DNA from: an uncultured Granulosicoccaceae bacterium | GTDB lineage: Bacteria; Pseudomonadota; Gammaproteobacteria; Granulosicoccales; Granulosicoccaceae | Assembly: GCA_937931165.1 (NCBI GenBank) | Contig: CALHCI010000053.1 | Span: forward strand, 26,890-90,889 | DNA: 64,000 nucleotides | Reading direction: 5' to 3' | In this document: positions 34,204-44,716 of the stretch, piece after piece | Layout of the letters: every line of letters starts with the position of its first letter | How positions within the stretch are numbered: position 1 is the stretch's first letter | Program-made: the position numbers and the translations under genes | Notes under the pieces: generated by a model | The model's database searches: none | What the model saw: the letters and a program-made list of their open reading frames with translations, nothing else | What the model was told of the DNA's origin: nothing

Positions 34204-35250
34204 GTGAACGTATTTCCAGACACTCTGCCCAAGGCGTTAGCCAAAAATCTCGCTCCGGTCTACATGATTACTGGTGATGAGCCGCTGCAAATGATGGAAG
34301 CGGCAGATCAGATTCGCCACGCCTGTCGCGAGGCCGGGTTTACCAACAGTGAACGTTATCAGGTAGACAACGCGCGCAGCTTCGATTGGCAGGCGCTGGC
34401 CATGTCCGGCAATACCCTGTCTTTGTTTGGCGACAAAAAGATGATCAACCTGCACATGCCGAATGGTAAACCCGGTACCGAGGGTGCCAGTGCGCTGCGT
34501 AACTGGTGTGAGTCTGCACCACCTGACACCGTGTTGCTGATAACCGGCGGTCGGCCGGAGGGGCGGTTTCAAAACAGTGCGTGGTTTAAGGCGATTGATA
34601 AAGCCGGGGTTACCATGCAGGTGTGGCCGCTGCCTGCTGATAAAACAGCGCAGTGGATTCGCACGCGTCTGGCAGCCAATAAAGTTACCGCCAGCGACGC
34701 AGCAGTCACGCTGTTGCTGGAAAGGGTTGAGGGTAATCTGCTGGCGGCGCGTCAGGAAATTGAAAAGCTTGCCATTCTTTATTCGGGACAATCGGTCGGG
34801 CCGCACGAGGTGCTGGTGAGTGTGACAGACAGTTCCCGCTACACCATACTTGATCTTGTTGATGCTGCATTTGAGAGTGATCCCGCGCGAGCGGTGAAAG
34901 TGCTCGACAGCCTGAAAGCAGCCGGTGATGCGCCGGTGTTAATCTGTTGGCATCTGGCCAGCGAGGTGCGCAAGGTGCATGCTGTGTTCAGCCGGCTCGA
35001 CACCGGTGAGAGCATGAGTTCTGCAATGATGCGCTCCGGCATCTGGAAAAACAGACAGCGGCAGGTTGGTAAGGTGATTAACAGCCGTTCACGGATATTC
35101 TGGCTGCGAGCGTTGTCTGACAGCAGTGCCCTTGATCGCTTATCAAAAGGCATGGCAGACGGTGACTTATGGATAGAAATCGCCGCCTTTGTGACAAGAC
35201 TCAGCGGCAAAAAATGGCCGTTGCTCAGATCGGCTGATCTACCCCGCTAG
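34204..35250 (+). CDS. holA: DNA polymerase III subunit delta HolA
   Basis: The 348-residue protein starts with a GTG and resembles HolA along its length: APVYMITGDEPLQMMEA at 16-32, the VEGNLLAARQEIEKLAIL segment and the VLICWHLASEVRKV domain. Delta opens the beta clamp in the clamp-loader complex. In E. coli holA sits with lptE and leuS upstream and nadD downstream; here pyrD is upstream and proA is inserted before nadD. The start codon has no clear Shine-Dalgarno, so the exact start is less certain than the identity. Confidence 0.92.
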   Translation: MNVFPDTLPKALAKNLAPVYMITGDEPLQMMEAADQIRHACREAGFTNSERYQVDNARSFDWQALAMSGNTLSLFGDKKMINLHMPNGKPGTEGASALRNWCESAPPDTVLLITGGRPEGRFQNSAWFKAIDKAGVTMQVWPLPADKTAQWIRTRLAANKVTASDAAVTLLLERVEGNLLAARQEIEKLAILYSGQSVGPHEVLVSVTDSSRYTILDLVDAAFESDPARAVKVLDSLKAAGDAPVLICWHLASEVRKVHAVFSRLDTGESMSSAMMRSGIWKNRQRQVGKVINSRSRIFWLRALSDSSALDRLSKGMADGDLWIEIAAFVTRLSGKKWPLLRSADLPR

Positions 35251-35313
35251 AGTTGGTAATAATTAAATTTCCAACAGTGACTGAACCGAAGTAAACAACA
35301 TGGACAAGCAAGC

Positions 35314-36585
35314 GTGAACAGCGAAACACATCTGGACATCAAAGCCTACATGCAGGCACTCGGTGAAAAGGCCCGCGCTGCCAGCAGAGAAATGGCCAAT
35401 GCCGATACCAATGAAAAGTCTTCAGCGCTACATGCGATGGCTGAGGCCATTCGCAACAGTGCCGGGCACATCAAATCCGAAAATCAAAAAGACATGCAGG
35501 CAGGTATTGCTTCAAAACTGACCGACGCATTGCTTGATCGGCTGGAACTTAATGATGCGCGTATCGAGGCGATGGCTAATGGATTACAGCAAATCGCTGA
35601 ACTGCCTGATCCCATCGGTGAACTCACCGATATGAAGTACCGGCCTTCCGGGTTGCAGATTGGGAAAATGCGTGTGCCTCTTGGTGTGATCGGTATTATT
35701 TATGAATCACGACCCAACGTTACTGCTGATGCTGCAGCGATATGCCTCAAAGCAGGCAACGCTGCCATTCTACGAGGCGGGTCTGAAGCGGTGCATTCCA
35801 ATCAGGCGATTGCAGCATGTATAAGTGCCGGTCTTGAGAGTGCCGGTCTTCCGGCAGAGGCTGTGCAGGTGGTGGACACCACAGACAGACAGGCGGTTGT
35901 CGAACTCATCCAGATGCGTGACTACATTGATGTCGTAGTGCCGCGTGGTGGCAAGGGACTGGTAGAGCGAATCAGTGCAGATGCCCGGGTACCAGTGATT
36001 AAACATCTGGAAGGGCTGTGCCATGTGTACGTAGACAGTGATGCCGACATCGATAAAGCGGTAGCCATTGCCTTTAACTCTAAAACTTACCGCTACGGTA
36101 TTTGTGGTGCGATGGAAACGCTGCTGGTTGCAGAGTCAGTCGCCGCGTCAGTTCTGTCGGCACTGAGTGCCAGGCTGACTGATGCAGGCGTTGAGATGCG
36201 TGGCTGCAGCAAGACCTGTCGGTTGATTCCTCAGGCGGTGGCCGCCAGCGATGAAGACTGGGTAACCGAGTATCTGGCGCCGATACTGTCGATAAAAATT
36301 GTCAGTGGTCTTAGTGAAGCGATTGATCATATCGAACGGTTTGGTTCTCACCACACAGATGCCATTGTGACTGAGAGTCTTTCAAACTCGCGCAGGTTCA
36401 CCCGTGAAGTTGATTCGAGTTCTGTAATGGTTAACGCGGCGACCTGCTTTGCTGACGGATTCGAGTATGGTCTGGGTGCTGAAATTGGCATCAGTACCGA
36501 TCGATTACATGTGCGCGGACCGGTGGGGGTAGAAGGTCTGACAACACAAAAATTTGTGGTGATCGGTGATGGCACTACACGTTGA
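35314..36585 (+). CDS. proA: Glutamate-5-semialdehyde dehydrogenase ProA
   Basis: The 423-residue protein of the aldehyde dehydrogenase fold has ProA landmarks: [34 protein letters not shown], the catalytic cysteine in [12 protein letters not shown] and [13 protein letters not shown]. It reduces gamma-glutamyl phosphate to glutamate semialdehyde in proline synthesis. The gene starts with GTG 35314, 63 bases after holA, and ends 14 bases before nadD, so it belongs to the same transcript. No proB is in the window. Confidence 0.96.
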   Translation: MNSETHLDIKAYMQALGEKARAASREMANADTNEKSSALHAMAEAIRNSAGHIKSENQKDMQAGIASKLTDALLDRLELNDARIEAMANGLQQIAELPDPIGELTDMKYRPSGLQIGKMRVPLGVIGIIYESRPNVTADAAAICLKAGNAAILRGGSEAVHSNQAIAACISAGLESAGLPAEAVQVVDTTDRQAVVELIQMRDYIDVVVPRGGKGLVERISADARVPVIKHLEGLCHVYVDSDADIDKAVAIAFNSKTYRYGICGAMETLLVAESVAASVLSALSARLTDAGVEMRGCSKTCRLIPQAVAASDEDWVTEYLAPILSIKIVSGLSEAIDHIERFGSHHTDAIVTESLSNSRRFTREVDSSSVMVNAATCFADGFEYGLGAEIGISTDRLHVRGPVGVEGLTTQKFVVIGDGTTR

Positions 36586-36599
36586 TGGAACAATAGTCT

Positions 36600-37301
36600 T
36601 TGAATGAACAGCTGCCAGTAACCGGCTCTCCACGTATTGCAATGTATGGTGGTGCGTTCGACCCGGTGCACCTGGGGCACTTGCGCAGCGCACTGGAGGT
36701 TCGGCAAACACTGGGACTGGATGAGTTACGCTTTGTACCGTCCGGTAACCCGCCGCATCGTGATCGTGCCAGAGCCAGTGACGATGACAGGCTCAGCATG
36801 CTTGAGCTGGCGGTGCGTGATTCACCCGGCATTGTGGTCGACCCGCGTGAATTACGAAGCCCGGAAATACCTGACAAGAGCAAGTCGTATACGATAGACA
36901 CGCTCGAATCACTCTCTGCCGAGAATCCGACCGCGCGGCTGACACTGGTTATTGGCATGGATCAGTTTAGTGTGTTTGATACCTGGCATCGCTGGCAGGA
37001 ACTTCTGCAACGATTTGACCTGGCCGTCATGGAGCGTCCGGGCGAGCCGATGTCGGACACGGCAAAATCCCTATTGTCTGCCAGCCGGGATAACCAGGCG
37101 ATGCCGGACAAAACACGGCCGACAAAACCGGACCAGCATCACGGTGGACAGATAAATATCATTGCCGTGACTCAACTGCAGATATCATCAAGCAGAATAC
37201 GTCTGGATCTGGCCGAAAAACGGGATATTCAATATCTGGTGCCGCTTGCGGTACGCGACTATATCTACGACCATGGACTCTACGCTGCTTCGGGCAGCTG
37301 A
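36600..37301 (+). CDS. nadD: Nicotinate-mononucleotide adenylyltransferase NadD
   Basis: The 233-residue protein has the nucleotidyltransferase motifs GGAFDPVHLGHLR (H-x-G-H) and ISSSRIR near the C-terminus. It makes nicotinate adenine dinucleotide from NaMN and ATP in NAD synthesis. The start is probably TTG 36600, giving about 14 residues before the core; ATG 36642 would remove a piece of sequence that precedes the first strand. An unusual insertion of polar residues at about 150-180 (DKTRPTKPDQHHGG) precedes the SSSRIR box. It sits between proA and rsfS. Confidence 0.92.
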   Translation: MNEQLPVTGSPRIAMYGGAFDPVHLGHLRSALEVRQTLGLDELRFVPSGNPPHRDRARASDDDRLSMLELAVRDSPGIVVDPRELRSPEIPDKSKSYTIDTLESLSAENPTARLTLVIGMDQFSVFDTWHRWQELLQRFDLAVMERPGEPMSDTAKSLLSASRDNQAMPDKTRPTKPDQHHGGQINIIAVTQLQISSSRIRLDLAEKRDIQYLVPLAVRDYIYDHGLYAASGS

Positions 37302-37332
37302 AACTTCTTATGTACGAGGCTGAATAACAGCA

Positions 37333-37752
37333 ATGACCCCCACCGAGCTAAAAACGCTTGCCGAAACTTCGCTTGACGACATGAAGGCTGTTGAAGTCAC
37401 CGTCATCGATGTTGCCGACCGGACCACCGTGACCGACTGGATGATCGTTGCCGGAGGGACGTCCCAGCGGCACGTGAAATCTCTGGCCAATGAAGTGATC
37501 ACCAAGAGCAAAGAAAACGGCGTGCGGCCGGTTGGCATTGAGGGCGAGAGCGAGGGTGACTGGATACTGGTAGATCTGGGCGATGTGATCGTTCATGTCA
37601 TGACCCGCGAAACCCGTGATTTCTACGCACTGGAAAAACTCTGGACCATGGAACCCACGGATCAGTCTGCCACCAATGACCCGGCCAATGACACGGAAAG
37701 TAACCCTGCAGCCGATGCGGATTTACCAGAAAACGATGTGGTGGCCCGGTAG
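37333..37752 (+). CDS. rsfS: Ribosomal silencing factor RsfS
   Basis: The 139-residue protein has the RsfS core VEVTVIDVADRTTVTDWMIVAGG, the HVKSLANEVI helix and GDWILVDLGDVIVHVM. RsfS binds ribosomal protein L14 on the 50S subunit and blocks subunit joining under starvation. The last about 30 residues are acidic and asparagine/alanine-rich, longer than in E. coli. It lies 31 bases after nadD and 34 bases before rlmH, in the usual order. Confidence 0.94.
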   Translation: MTPTELKTLAETSLDDMKAVEVTVIDVADRTTVTDWMIVAGGTSQRHVKSLANEVITKSKENGVRPVGIEGESEGDWILVDLGDVIVHVMTRETRDFYALEKLWTMEPTDQSATNDPANDTESNPAADADLPENDVVAR

Positions 37753-37786
37753 TTCCGGTGCGCATTACTCTTTCTGATACCCGCTA

Positions 37787-38257
37787 GTGGAAATTCATCT
37801 GTTAGCCATTGGCGCGCGGATGCCCGGCTGGATTGATGAAGGCTTTAACGAATACTCGCGCCGCCTCGGGCGCGACTGCGAACTGATCTTAAAAGCGCTG
37901 CCGTCGCCGCGTAAAAGTAAATCGCAGGACAGTGCCGGTGTGAAGCAACAGGAGGGTGAATTGTTACTTGCAGCAATTCCGCAGGATGCTTATGCCATTG
38001 CACTACACGAGCATGGCAAAATGCACGACACCGTGGCCGTTTCCCGCAAATTGGGTGAGTGGTTTGAACAGCATCGCAGAGTCGCCGTGTTGATTGGCGG
38101 TGCAGACGGGTTGTCGGATGAATGTCTGGCTCAGTGCAAAGAGCGCTGGTCACTATCGAGGCTGACGTTTCCGCACTCACTGGTGCGCGTGATAATGGCA
38201 GAGCAAATTTATCGCGCTTACAGTGTACTGAATAATCACCCGTACCATCGTGCCTGA
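37787..38257 (+). CDS. rlmH: 23S rRNA (pseudouridine1915-N3)-methyltransferase RlmH
   Basis: The 156-residue SPOUT enzyme starts with EIHLLAIGARMPGWIDEGF and has the knot motif VLIGGADGLSDE and the C-terminal LSRLTFPHSLVRVIMAEQIYRAY. It methylates pseudouridine 1915 in helix 69 of 23S rRNA. A GTG start at 37787 matches the family N-terminus. Its end overlaps maf by 8 bp if maf begins at 38250. Confidence 0.95.
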   Translation: MEIHLLAIGARMPGWIDEGFNEYSRRLGRDCELILKALPSPRKSKSQDSAGVKQQEGELLLAAIPQDAYAIALHEHGKMHDTVAVSRKLGEWFEQHRRVAVLIGGADGLSDECLAQCKERWSLSRLTFPHSLVRVIMAEQIYRAYSVLNNHPYHRA

Positions 38258-38906
38258 AGTGCCCTCTGTAAACCGTTTGGGTGCTGCTGTGGATCATCGA
38301 ATAGTACTTGCTTCTGCATCACCGAGAAGGCGTGAACTGCTGGCTCAGATTGGTATCGATGCTGAGGTCATACCGGCTGATATCGACGAACAGGTACTGG
38401 CAAATGAATCACCCGTGCAATACGTAAAGCGTCTGGCCGCGGAAAAGGCCGCTAAGGTTGCGCAAGTTAGTCAGTCAGCCAATTCATCGACCACTTTATC
38501 GACAATAGTGATCGGTGCTGACACCACCATAGACCTCGATGGCAGTGCGCTAGGCAAACCCGAAGACGAACAGCATGCATTGCACATGCTTTTGTCGCTC
38601 TCCGGTCGCGAGCACCTGGTGCATACCGGTGTGGCGCTGGTCAGTGATGGCCGACTTGATGCACAGGTTGTGACAACGAGGGTGGAGCTTGTTGCGCTTA
38701 CGCGGCAGGATATCCACCACTACTGGCTGTCCGGAGAGCCGGTGGGCAAGGCTGGCGCTTATGCGATTCAGGGGCTTGGTGCAATTCTGGTTAAGCGCAT
38801 AGTGGGTTCATACAGTAATGTAGTCGGATTACCGGTGGGTGAAACCGCTGCCATGCTCAGGGCCCATGGTCTTTGTGTGCTGACTTTACCTCACGTTTCT
38901 GCGTAG
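38250..38906 (+). CDS. maf: Maf family nucleotide pyrophosphatase
   Basis: The 218-residue protein has the Maf signature IVLASASPRRRELL and the GADTTIDLDGSALGKPED box. Maf proteins hydrolyse dTTP, UTP or modified nucleotides. Translation may start at GTG 38250, which overlaps rlmH, or at GTG 38289 just before the signature; the first 13 residues are not conserved, so the later start is plausible. The gene runs directly into rng. Confidence 0.93.
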   Translation: MPEVPSVNRLGAAVDHRIVLASASPRRRELLAQIGIDAEVIPADIDEQVLANESPVQYVKRLAAEKAAKVAQVSQSANSSTTLSTIVIGADTTIDLDGSALGKPEDEQHALHMLLSLSGREHLVHTGVALVSDGRLDAQVVTTRVELVALTRQDIHHYWLSGEPVGKAGAYAIQGLGAILVKRIVGSYSNVVGLPVGETAAMLRAHGLCVLTLPHVSA

Positions 38907-38948
38907 TTGACTCAATGCGCGACGCGAATTACCAGGATTATCCAAACC

Positions 38949-40421
38949 ATGCTTGAAGAGATTCTGATAAATATCACGCCGCAGGAGACCAGGGTTGCCA
39001 CACTGGAAAACGGTGTGCTCAACGAGATGTGTATCGAACGCACCGCCAAAACCACCCTGGTGGGCAACATTTATATGGGTAAGGTTGCGCGTGTACTACC
39101 CGGCATGGAAGCAGCCTTTATTGATGTAGGGCTGGAACGTGCCGCATTTCTGCATTCCTCAGATATTGCAGACAACTGCCGTATCGATGAAAACGGAGAA
39201 AAGCAGCCAAAGCATATTCGGGAATTGCTGCGTGAAGAGCAGAAGATTCTCGTGCAGGTAATCAAGAATCCGCTGGGGACCAAAGGGGCCAGGCTCACGA
39301 CCAACTTAACCGCGCCGGCGCGTTACCTGGTGCTGATGCCGGGTGACCCGTCTGTTGGTGTGTCTGCGAAAATTGAAGAAGAAACCGAACGCGACCGGCT
39401 GCGCGACATTGTTCGCAAACTTCAGGAGGAAGATGAAAACACCAACGATGGTTACATTGTCAGAACGGCCGCGGAAGGTATACAGGAAGAGGCACTGGCT
39501 AAAGAGATCAAGTTTTTAAAGAAACTATGGAGATCTATTCAGGAGAACATTCAACACGCAAAACCGGGTGATCTGGTGCATGCCGATTTACCGTTGGTGA
39601 AAAGAACGCTGCGTGATCTGGTGGGGGTCTCGGTAGAGCGCATTCGCATTGATTCCCGTGAATCATTTACTGCGGCCTGTGAATTTGCCGATAAATACCT
39701 GCCGGAAATTCGCCCGCGTATCGAACACTATCCCGGAGAGCGCCCCATTTTCGATCTTTACGGCGTGGAAGATGAAATTCAAAAAGCCCTTGAACGCAAA
39801 GTGCAACTCAAGTCCGGTGGTCATCTGGTGTTTGATCAAACCGAATCGATGACCACCGTCGATGTGAACACCGGTGCTTTTGTCGGACATCGCAACCTTG
39901 AAGAAACCATCTTTAAAACCAACCTTGAAGCCGCGCAGACAATTTGCCGGCAATTGCGGCTGCGGAATCTGGGCGGCATTATCATCATCGACTTTATTGA
40001 TATGTCGGTAGATGAGCACAAGCGTCAGGTGATGCGTGCGATGGAGAAGGCGCTGGACAGGGATCATGCAAAAACCCAGGTATGCGAGGTTTCGTCGCTG
40101 GGTCTGGTGGAAATGACCCGCAAGCGAACTCGCGAAAGTCTGGAGCACACGCTGTGCTCCGAGTGCCCGACCTGCAGCGGTCGTGGCCTGTTGCGAACCG
40201 CAGAAACAGTTTGTTACGAAATTTCACGGGAAATCATTCGCCAGGTGCGGCAATTTGATGTGAAATCATTAACGGTGGTGGCCAGTCCTGAGGTGGTTGA
40301 AATGTTTCTCGACGAACAGTCGCATTATTTTGCCGAGCTCGAATCTTTTGTGGCGGTACCGATTCGCCTGCAGGCCGAGACCATGTACAACCGCGACCAA
40401 TATGATGTCGTCATTGTATAG
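38949..40421 (+). CDS. rng: Ribonuclease G
   Basis: The 490-residue protein has an S1-like N-terminal region (MGKVARVLPGMEAAFIDVGLERAAFLH), the RNase H-like/DNase I-like catalytic region (VDVNTGAFVGHRNLEETIFKTN, IIIIDFIDM) and the zinc-link cysteines (CSECPTCSGRG). RNase G processes 16S rRNA 5' ends and degrades mRNA. It lacks the long C-terminal scaffold of RNase E, which separates the two. The frame is open from 38907, but the ATG at 38949 (MLEEILINITPQETRVA) matches the family start. Confidence 0.95.
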   Translation: MLEEILINITPQETRVATLENGVLNEMCIERTAKTTLVGNIYMGKVARVLPGMEAAFIDVGLERAAFLHSSDIADNCRIDENGEKQPKHIRELLREEQKILVQVIKNPLGTKGARLTTNLTAPARYLVLMPGDPSVGVSAKIEEETERDRLRDIVRKLQEEDENTNDGYIVRTAAEGIQEEALAKEIKFLKKLWRSIQENIQHAKPGDLVHADLPLVKRTLRDLVGVSVERIRIDSRESFTAACEFADKYLPEIRPRIEHYPGERPIFDLYGVEDEIQKALERKVQLKSGGHLVFDQTESMTTVDVNTGAFVGHRNLEETIFKTNLEAAQTICRQLRLRNLGGIIIIDFIDMSVDEHKRQVMRAMEKALDRDHAKTQVCEVSSLGLVEMTRKRTRESLEHTLCSECPTCSGRGLLRTAETVCYEISREIIRQVRQFDVKSLTVVASPEVVEMFLDEQSHYFAELESFVAVPIRLQAETMYNRDQYDVVIV

Positions 40422-40602
40422 CGCCGGTTAATCTTCGGTGTGTATTCTTGACGGTAATTCGGTGCGATTCCTGAAAGTCTGAACGTGCATTGGAAATGCC
40501 GGTGACCAGCCCACGGCTCGTCTTCAATTACCGACTATTAACCGCCGACCATTTTTACTCATTTCTTATCGCTGACTTCAAGGGAACTCGTCACGCCTGA
40601 CC

Positions 40603-43600
40603 ATGTTTTTACGCGCACTTACACGAACTGGTAAGTGGCTCCTGTATTTGCTGGCAGGGCTGCTTGTGCTGATAGCGCTGCTGACAGCCATAGCGAGATT
40701 CGCCGTTTTTCAGGGCAATGACTATAGCGAGCGACTGGCGTCAATTGTCAGCCGTTACGTTGGCAGTCCGGTGCAGATCGATAAAATCGATCTGGTCTGG
40801 GATCGTTTTGATGCAGTGGCGAACCTGACTGATATCAGAGTTTTATCCGCAGACAAACAACAAACCGATCTGATACTGCCATCGATAGAGCTCGAGTTAA
40901 ATCTGCGTGACATGCTGCTTGAGCGCAACCTGTCGGTACGCAAGGTTCAACTGAAAGGCTTGTCACTGGTTGCCGAATACAAAGGCCGTGGTGAGCTTGA
41001 GATACTTGGTCGGGAAATCAATTCGCAGCGTACTGACAACGGTGGCAGTGAATCCACTACCGATACGGCAGGCACCAGCCGCGGGCGCAGTGCGCTGAGC
41101 TGGCTGTTTAACGCTGAACGTATTGCCATCCTCGATAGCAACATCACACTGACTGATCAAACGCGTGATACAACTTATCGTATTGACAACGTAGACATTC
41201 GTGCGTTTAACGACAACGATCTGCATCAGATCAGAATCAGTAGTGCACTACCGGGTGCTATTGGTAAAACCAGTGTTGCATCATTTGATTTTACCGGCAG
41301 TGCTGACAATATCCGGGAGTGGAACGGGCAGTTTTATATTGATGCCAAACAGGTCAACCTGCCAGAGGTGTCCGGTTATGTAGACGCCGGTAATCAGAGT
41401 ATCGAAGGTGTGGCAGATTTACAGGCGTGGGGACGCTGGCGCGGCACCAGAATTAATGAGCTGCGTGTGTTGGGTGCTATATCCGACTTTGGCATGATCT
41501 CCTCAGCGCAACAGGCCTCAAAACCTGCCGAATTATCTGCCAGTAGTGTCGGGGTTGATCTTGACTGGAAACGCGACGGCCCGGGTTGGCAGGCAACGTT
41601 CAATCGCTTTTTAATCGACTTCGATAACAACCCTGACAACCTGCTGCGTTTCGACGGGCTTGATCTCAGTGAAGTACGTGACGAGTATGGCGTTCGTCAG
41701 TATCGCATGGCGGGACCCGAGCTTGATCTGTCCCGGTTACAGCCATTAGTAAACTATGCGACAGCGGTGACCGGTAGTCGAATTGATTTCGGTGCACTTG
41801 CTGGTGGTCGAGTGTCGGATTGGTTGCTTGCCGGTGTTATGCAGGGTGGCAAGCCTGTGATCAATGCAATTAATGCAAAGATTTCCGACATGAACTATCA
41901 GTCACCGCATTGGCAGTTGTCGAATGCCGGGGCATCGGTGATCTATGCAGAGAATTCGGGGCAAATAGACATAGCCCCGCAAAGTGCAGTCAGTAGTACA
42001 GAGTTTTTTAGTGAAAACACACCACCGGTAAATATTGCCGGCACAGTGAACTTTACCCGCACCGATGATCGTTGGCTGTTCGGTTCTGAAAACCTGACGG
42101 TGAGTAATAACGACATTAAAACCCGTAGTACTTTCAATTTCAGGTTAAATCAATTCAGTGAAAAGTTACTCGACTCTGTCACCTCGATAGAGTACGTCAA
42201 CCTGGCCAATGCCAAACATTATCTGCCTGGCAAAGGTCTTAAACCCAGACTACGTAAATGGCTGACCGAATCAATTTTAAGTGGTGATATCGTACGTGGG
42301 CAAGTCACCGTCAGTGGTAACCTGAGCGACTTTGCACCGGCGCAGGGTCGTGGCGAGTTGTTTGGTGAGGTCGACATTGTAGACAGCACGGTTAAATTTC
42401 GTCCTGACTGGCCGGTAGCCAGACAAATGGACGGCAATCTTATCTTCAATGCCAATTCTATGCGTGGACGTATCTATCAGGGGGCGATAAGAGAAGCGCG
42501 ATTCAGCGATGCGAGACTGTACCTGGCAGACTTTAAAAATCCACTGCTTGAAGTGCAAACCAATGCGATTGGTCCGCTTGATGACATGCTCGATTTTGCA
42601 CAGCGTGGTCCACTGGCAAACAGAATCGGTGCATTCTTCGGTGATGCTAAAGGTAGTGGCGCATCGCGTTTGTCGCTTGATTTGCTGGTGCCGTTAAAGC
42701 GTGAGTTAAGAGATCAGTTAGAAGTTGACGGTTCTGTGCGACTTGAAAACGCTCAAATAGACGCGCGCAAGTTTTCACTTGATCTGGAGTCTGTCACCGG
42801 TGAAGTGCGCTTTAACCGTAAAGGGGTTTTGCTTGATGACCTTCTGGTTCGCTACCTTGGTATACCGGTTAAAGTTAATGCTGTTCAAAAGCTACGCGGT
42901 AACAAATCGATCAATTCTATTGTTGTCGACGGACCGATTGCGGTGTCCAGTGTGCTGGGTTCATTCGGTATACCTTTGACATCCGGTTTTGAAGGTATCT
43001 CTGACTGGCGGGTACAGCTCGATGTGACACGCGATCTGGCAGGTGTAAAGGCCGGTGCAAAGGCAACCGTTGAGTTAACTGCAAGCAGCGACCTGAGTGG
43101 CACGGCTGTGCGCTTACCAGTGCCGATGAATAAGGCGGTCGACACCATTATGGCGGCAAAGTTATATCGCAATTTCAGCGCGAAAGATAAAGACTGGTGG
43201 GTCGACATACCGGGACTTGCGCAGATGCGAATGCGAATAGGCGAAGATCGCAAGCTTGAAAGCATGGCCATAGCGCTTGGTCGTTCAAATAACACAGTGT
43301 TACCGTGGCGCGGAATTGCTGTGCATGGTGATGTGAATCGCATAGACACGATGGGCTGGTATCGTTTTGCAAGCGGATTTAAAAAACCGGCACAGCCGCG
43401 CAACACTGAACCGTTTCCGCTCTTTGCCAAGGTTCAGGCGCGCGCCATGACGGTTGGCACCGAGAATGTCGGACGGGGGGTTTACATTGCTTTTCGCGAT
43501 GGTGAAGAGCAGGTGCATCGCGTTGAAAGTGCCTGGGTCAACGGTGAGTTGCGCACTGCCTTCAACCGAACAGACAACGAGCCGCTGGTATTTCGACTCG

Positions 43601-44517
43601 ATACGCTCGACAAACGGCTGCTGCTGGCACTGGGCACTGATCGCAAACCCGCTGACGATAACGTGACAGATCGTCCATTTGATCCGGCTGGTTTGCCGCC
43701 GATGGATGCAATTGTAAAGGAATTGAAATGGGATAATTGGCGTTTATCCAGAGTGGCGGCACGCACAACGCCTGTAGAATCCGGCATGCGCATCACCTCG
43801 TTGACCGCACGGCAGGATGCCATCCGGATCAGCGGAAGCGGGCTCTGGGATGTGAGTAGCAGCGGCCGGCACACCACTTCGCTGGATCTGAACGCAAGCG
43901 TCGATAATCTTGGAAAAAGTGTCACAGCGCTGGGGGGAGGTGAATCGTTTGCCGACGGCGAAGGCGAGGTAGCCCTGTCGTTAAATTGGCCGGACGCTGC
44001 TTATCGACCTGATCTTCTGGCTATGCAGGGGCAGCTGTTTGTGAATTTCCGCGATGGTCGGGTGCTCGGGGTAGAGCCGGGTGCCGGTCGGATTCTCGGG
44101 TTGTTTGCGCTGCAGGCATTGCCGCGACGGCTGACACTGGACTTTCGCGATATTCTGAACACGGGTCTGGAGTATGCGAGTGTTAATGGCAGCTTTACCA
44201 TTGGTGGTGGCAGGCTTGCGTCGCAAACCTTGCTGGTTACCGGACCGGTGGCTGAAATTCTCATTCACGGGCACTCCGACTTTGTAAACCGCCAGTATGA
44301 TCAAACGATAGACGTGCTGCCACGCGTCAGTGGTGCGTTGCCGTTGATTGGTGTGCTGTCAGGTGGGCCCGCCGCAGGCGTTACCGCGCTGGTGGCCGAT
44401 GGTATTCTGAAAGGCCTTGGGGTTAATCTCGACGAGATTGGCAGACGGCGTTTCACCCTGACCGGTAGCTGGGACAGTCCGAAATGGGAAACGGTCAATA
44501 CCCAGGCGAGTCGATAA
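40603..44517 (+). CDS. yhdP: YhdP/TIGR02099-family AsmA-like envelope protein
   Basis: This 1304-residue protein has one N-terminal membrane helix (about 12-32, WLLYLLAGLLVLIALLTAI) and a very long periplasmic part with repeated beta-rich segments of the AsmA/DUF3971 type. The C-terminal AsmA-like region has FRDGRVLGVEPGAGRILGLFALQALPRRLTLDFRD. In E. coli YhdP and its relatives TamB and YdbH carry phospholipid to the outer membrane, as bridge-like proteins. It follows rng after 181 bp, the usual neighbour. The usual tldD gene after it is missing; darP lies opposite instead. Confidence 0.93.
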   Translation: MFLRALTRTGKWLLYLLAGLLVLIALLTAIARFAVFQGNDYSERLASIVSRYVGSPVQIDKIDLVWDRFDAVANLTDIRVLSADKQQTDLILPSIELELNLRDMLLERNLSVRKVQLKGLSLVAEYKGRGELEILGREINSQRTDNGGSESTTDTAGTSRGRSALSWLFNAERIAILDSNITLTDQTRDTTYRIDNVDIRAFNDNDLHQIRISSALPGAIGKTSVASFDFTGSADNIREWNGQFYIDAKQVNLPEVSGYVDAGNQSIEGVADLQAWGRWRGTRINELRVLGAISDFGMISSAQQASKPAELSASSVGVDLDWKRDGPGWQATFNRFLIDFDNNPDNLLRFDGLDLSEVRDEYGVRQYRMAGPELDLSRLQPLVNYATAVTGSRIDFGALAGGRVSDWLLAGVMQGGKPVINAINAKISDMNYQSPHWQLSNAGASVIYAENSGQIDIAPQSAVSSTEFFSENTPPVNIAGTVNFTRTDDRWLFGSENLTVSNNDIKTRSTFNFRLNQFSEKLLDSVTSIEYVNLANAKHYLPGKGLKPRLRKWLTESILSGDIVRGQVTVSGNLSDFAPAQGRGELFGEVDIVDSTVKFRPDWPVARQMDGNLIFNANSMRGRIYQGAIREARFSDARLYLADFKNPLLEVQTNAIGPLDDMLDFAQRGPLANRIGAFFGDAKGSGASRLSLDLLVPLKRELRDQLEVDGSVRLENAQIDARKFSLDLESVTGEVRFNRKGVLLDDLLVRYLGIPVKVNAVQKLRGNKSINSIVVDGPIAVSSVLGSFGIPLTSGFEGISDWRVQLDVTRDLAGVKAGAKATVELTASSDLSGTAVRLPVPMNKAVDTIMAAKLYRNFSAKDKDWWVDIPGLAQMRMRIGEDRKLESMAIALGRSNNTVLPWRGIAVHGDVNRIDTMGWYRFASGFKKPAQPRNTEPFPLFAKVQARAMTVGTENVGRGVYIAFRDGEEQVHRVESAWVNGELRTAFNRTDNEPLVFRLDTLDKRLLLALGTDRKPADDNVTDRPFDPAGLPPMDAIVKELKWDNWRLSRVAARTTPVESGMRITSLTARQDAIRISGSGLWDVSSSGRHTTSLDLNASVDNLGKSVTALGGGESFADGEGEVALSLNWPDAAYRPDLLAMQGQLFVNFRDGRVLGVEPGAGRILGLFALQALPRRLTLDFRDILNTGLEYASVNGSFTIGGGRLASQTLLVTGPVAEILIHGHSDFVNRQYDQTIDVLPRVSGALPLIGVLSGGPAAGVTALVADGILKGLGVNLDEIGRRRFTLTGSWDSPKWETVNTQASR

Positions 44518-44716
44518 ATAGTTCGTTTTGCCCGGAACATACATGAGATTTGCCACTCAGCGGAAATAGTGCAAACAGCTCGATCATGCGAGATGTGCAG
44601 CCCAAGTTGATATAGATAGGGTTGCGTCTGATGGTGAATAGACAGAGTGCCAGATTTTGGAACGATCAAAACAGGATCTTCCTTCAACATCACCGTTGCC
44701 TTGTGAATAATCCGGG

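Noticed and set aside
34237..34806. 189-residue ORF opposite holA
   Set aside because: It is an antisense shadow of a conserved housekeeping gene with no recognisable domain.
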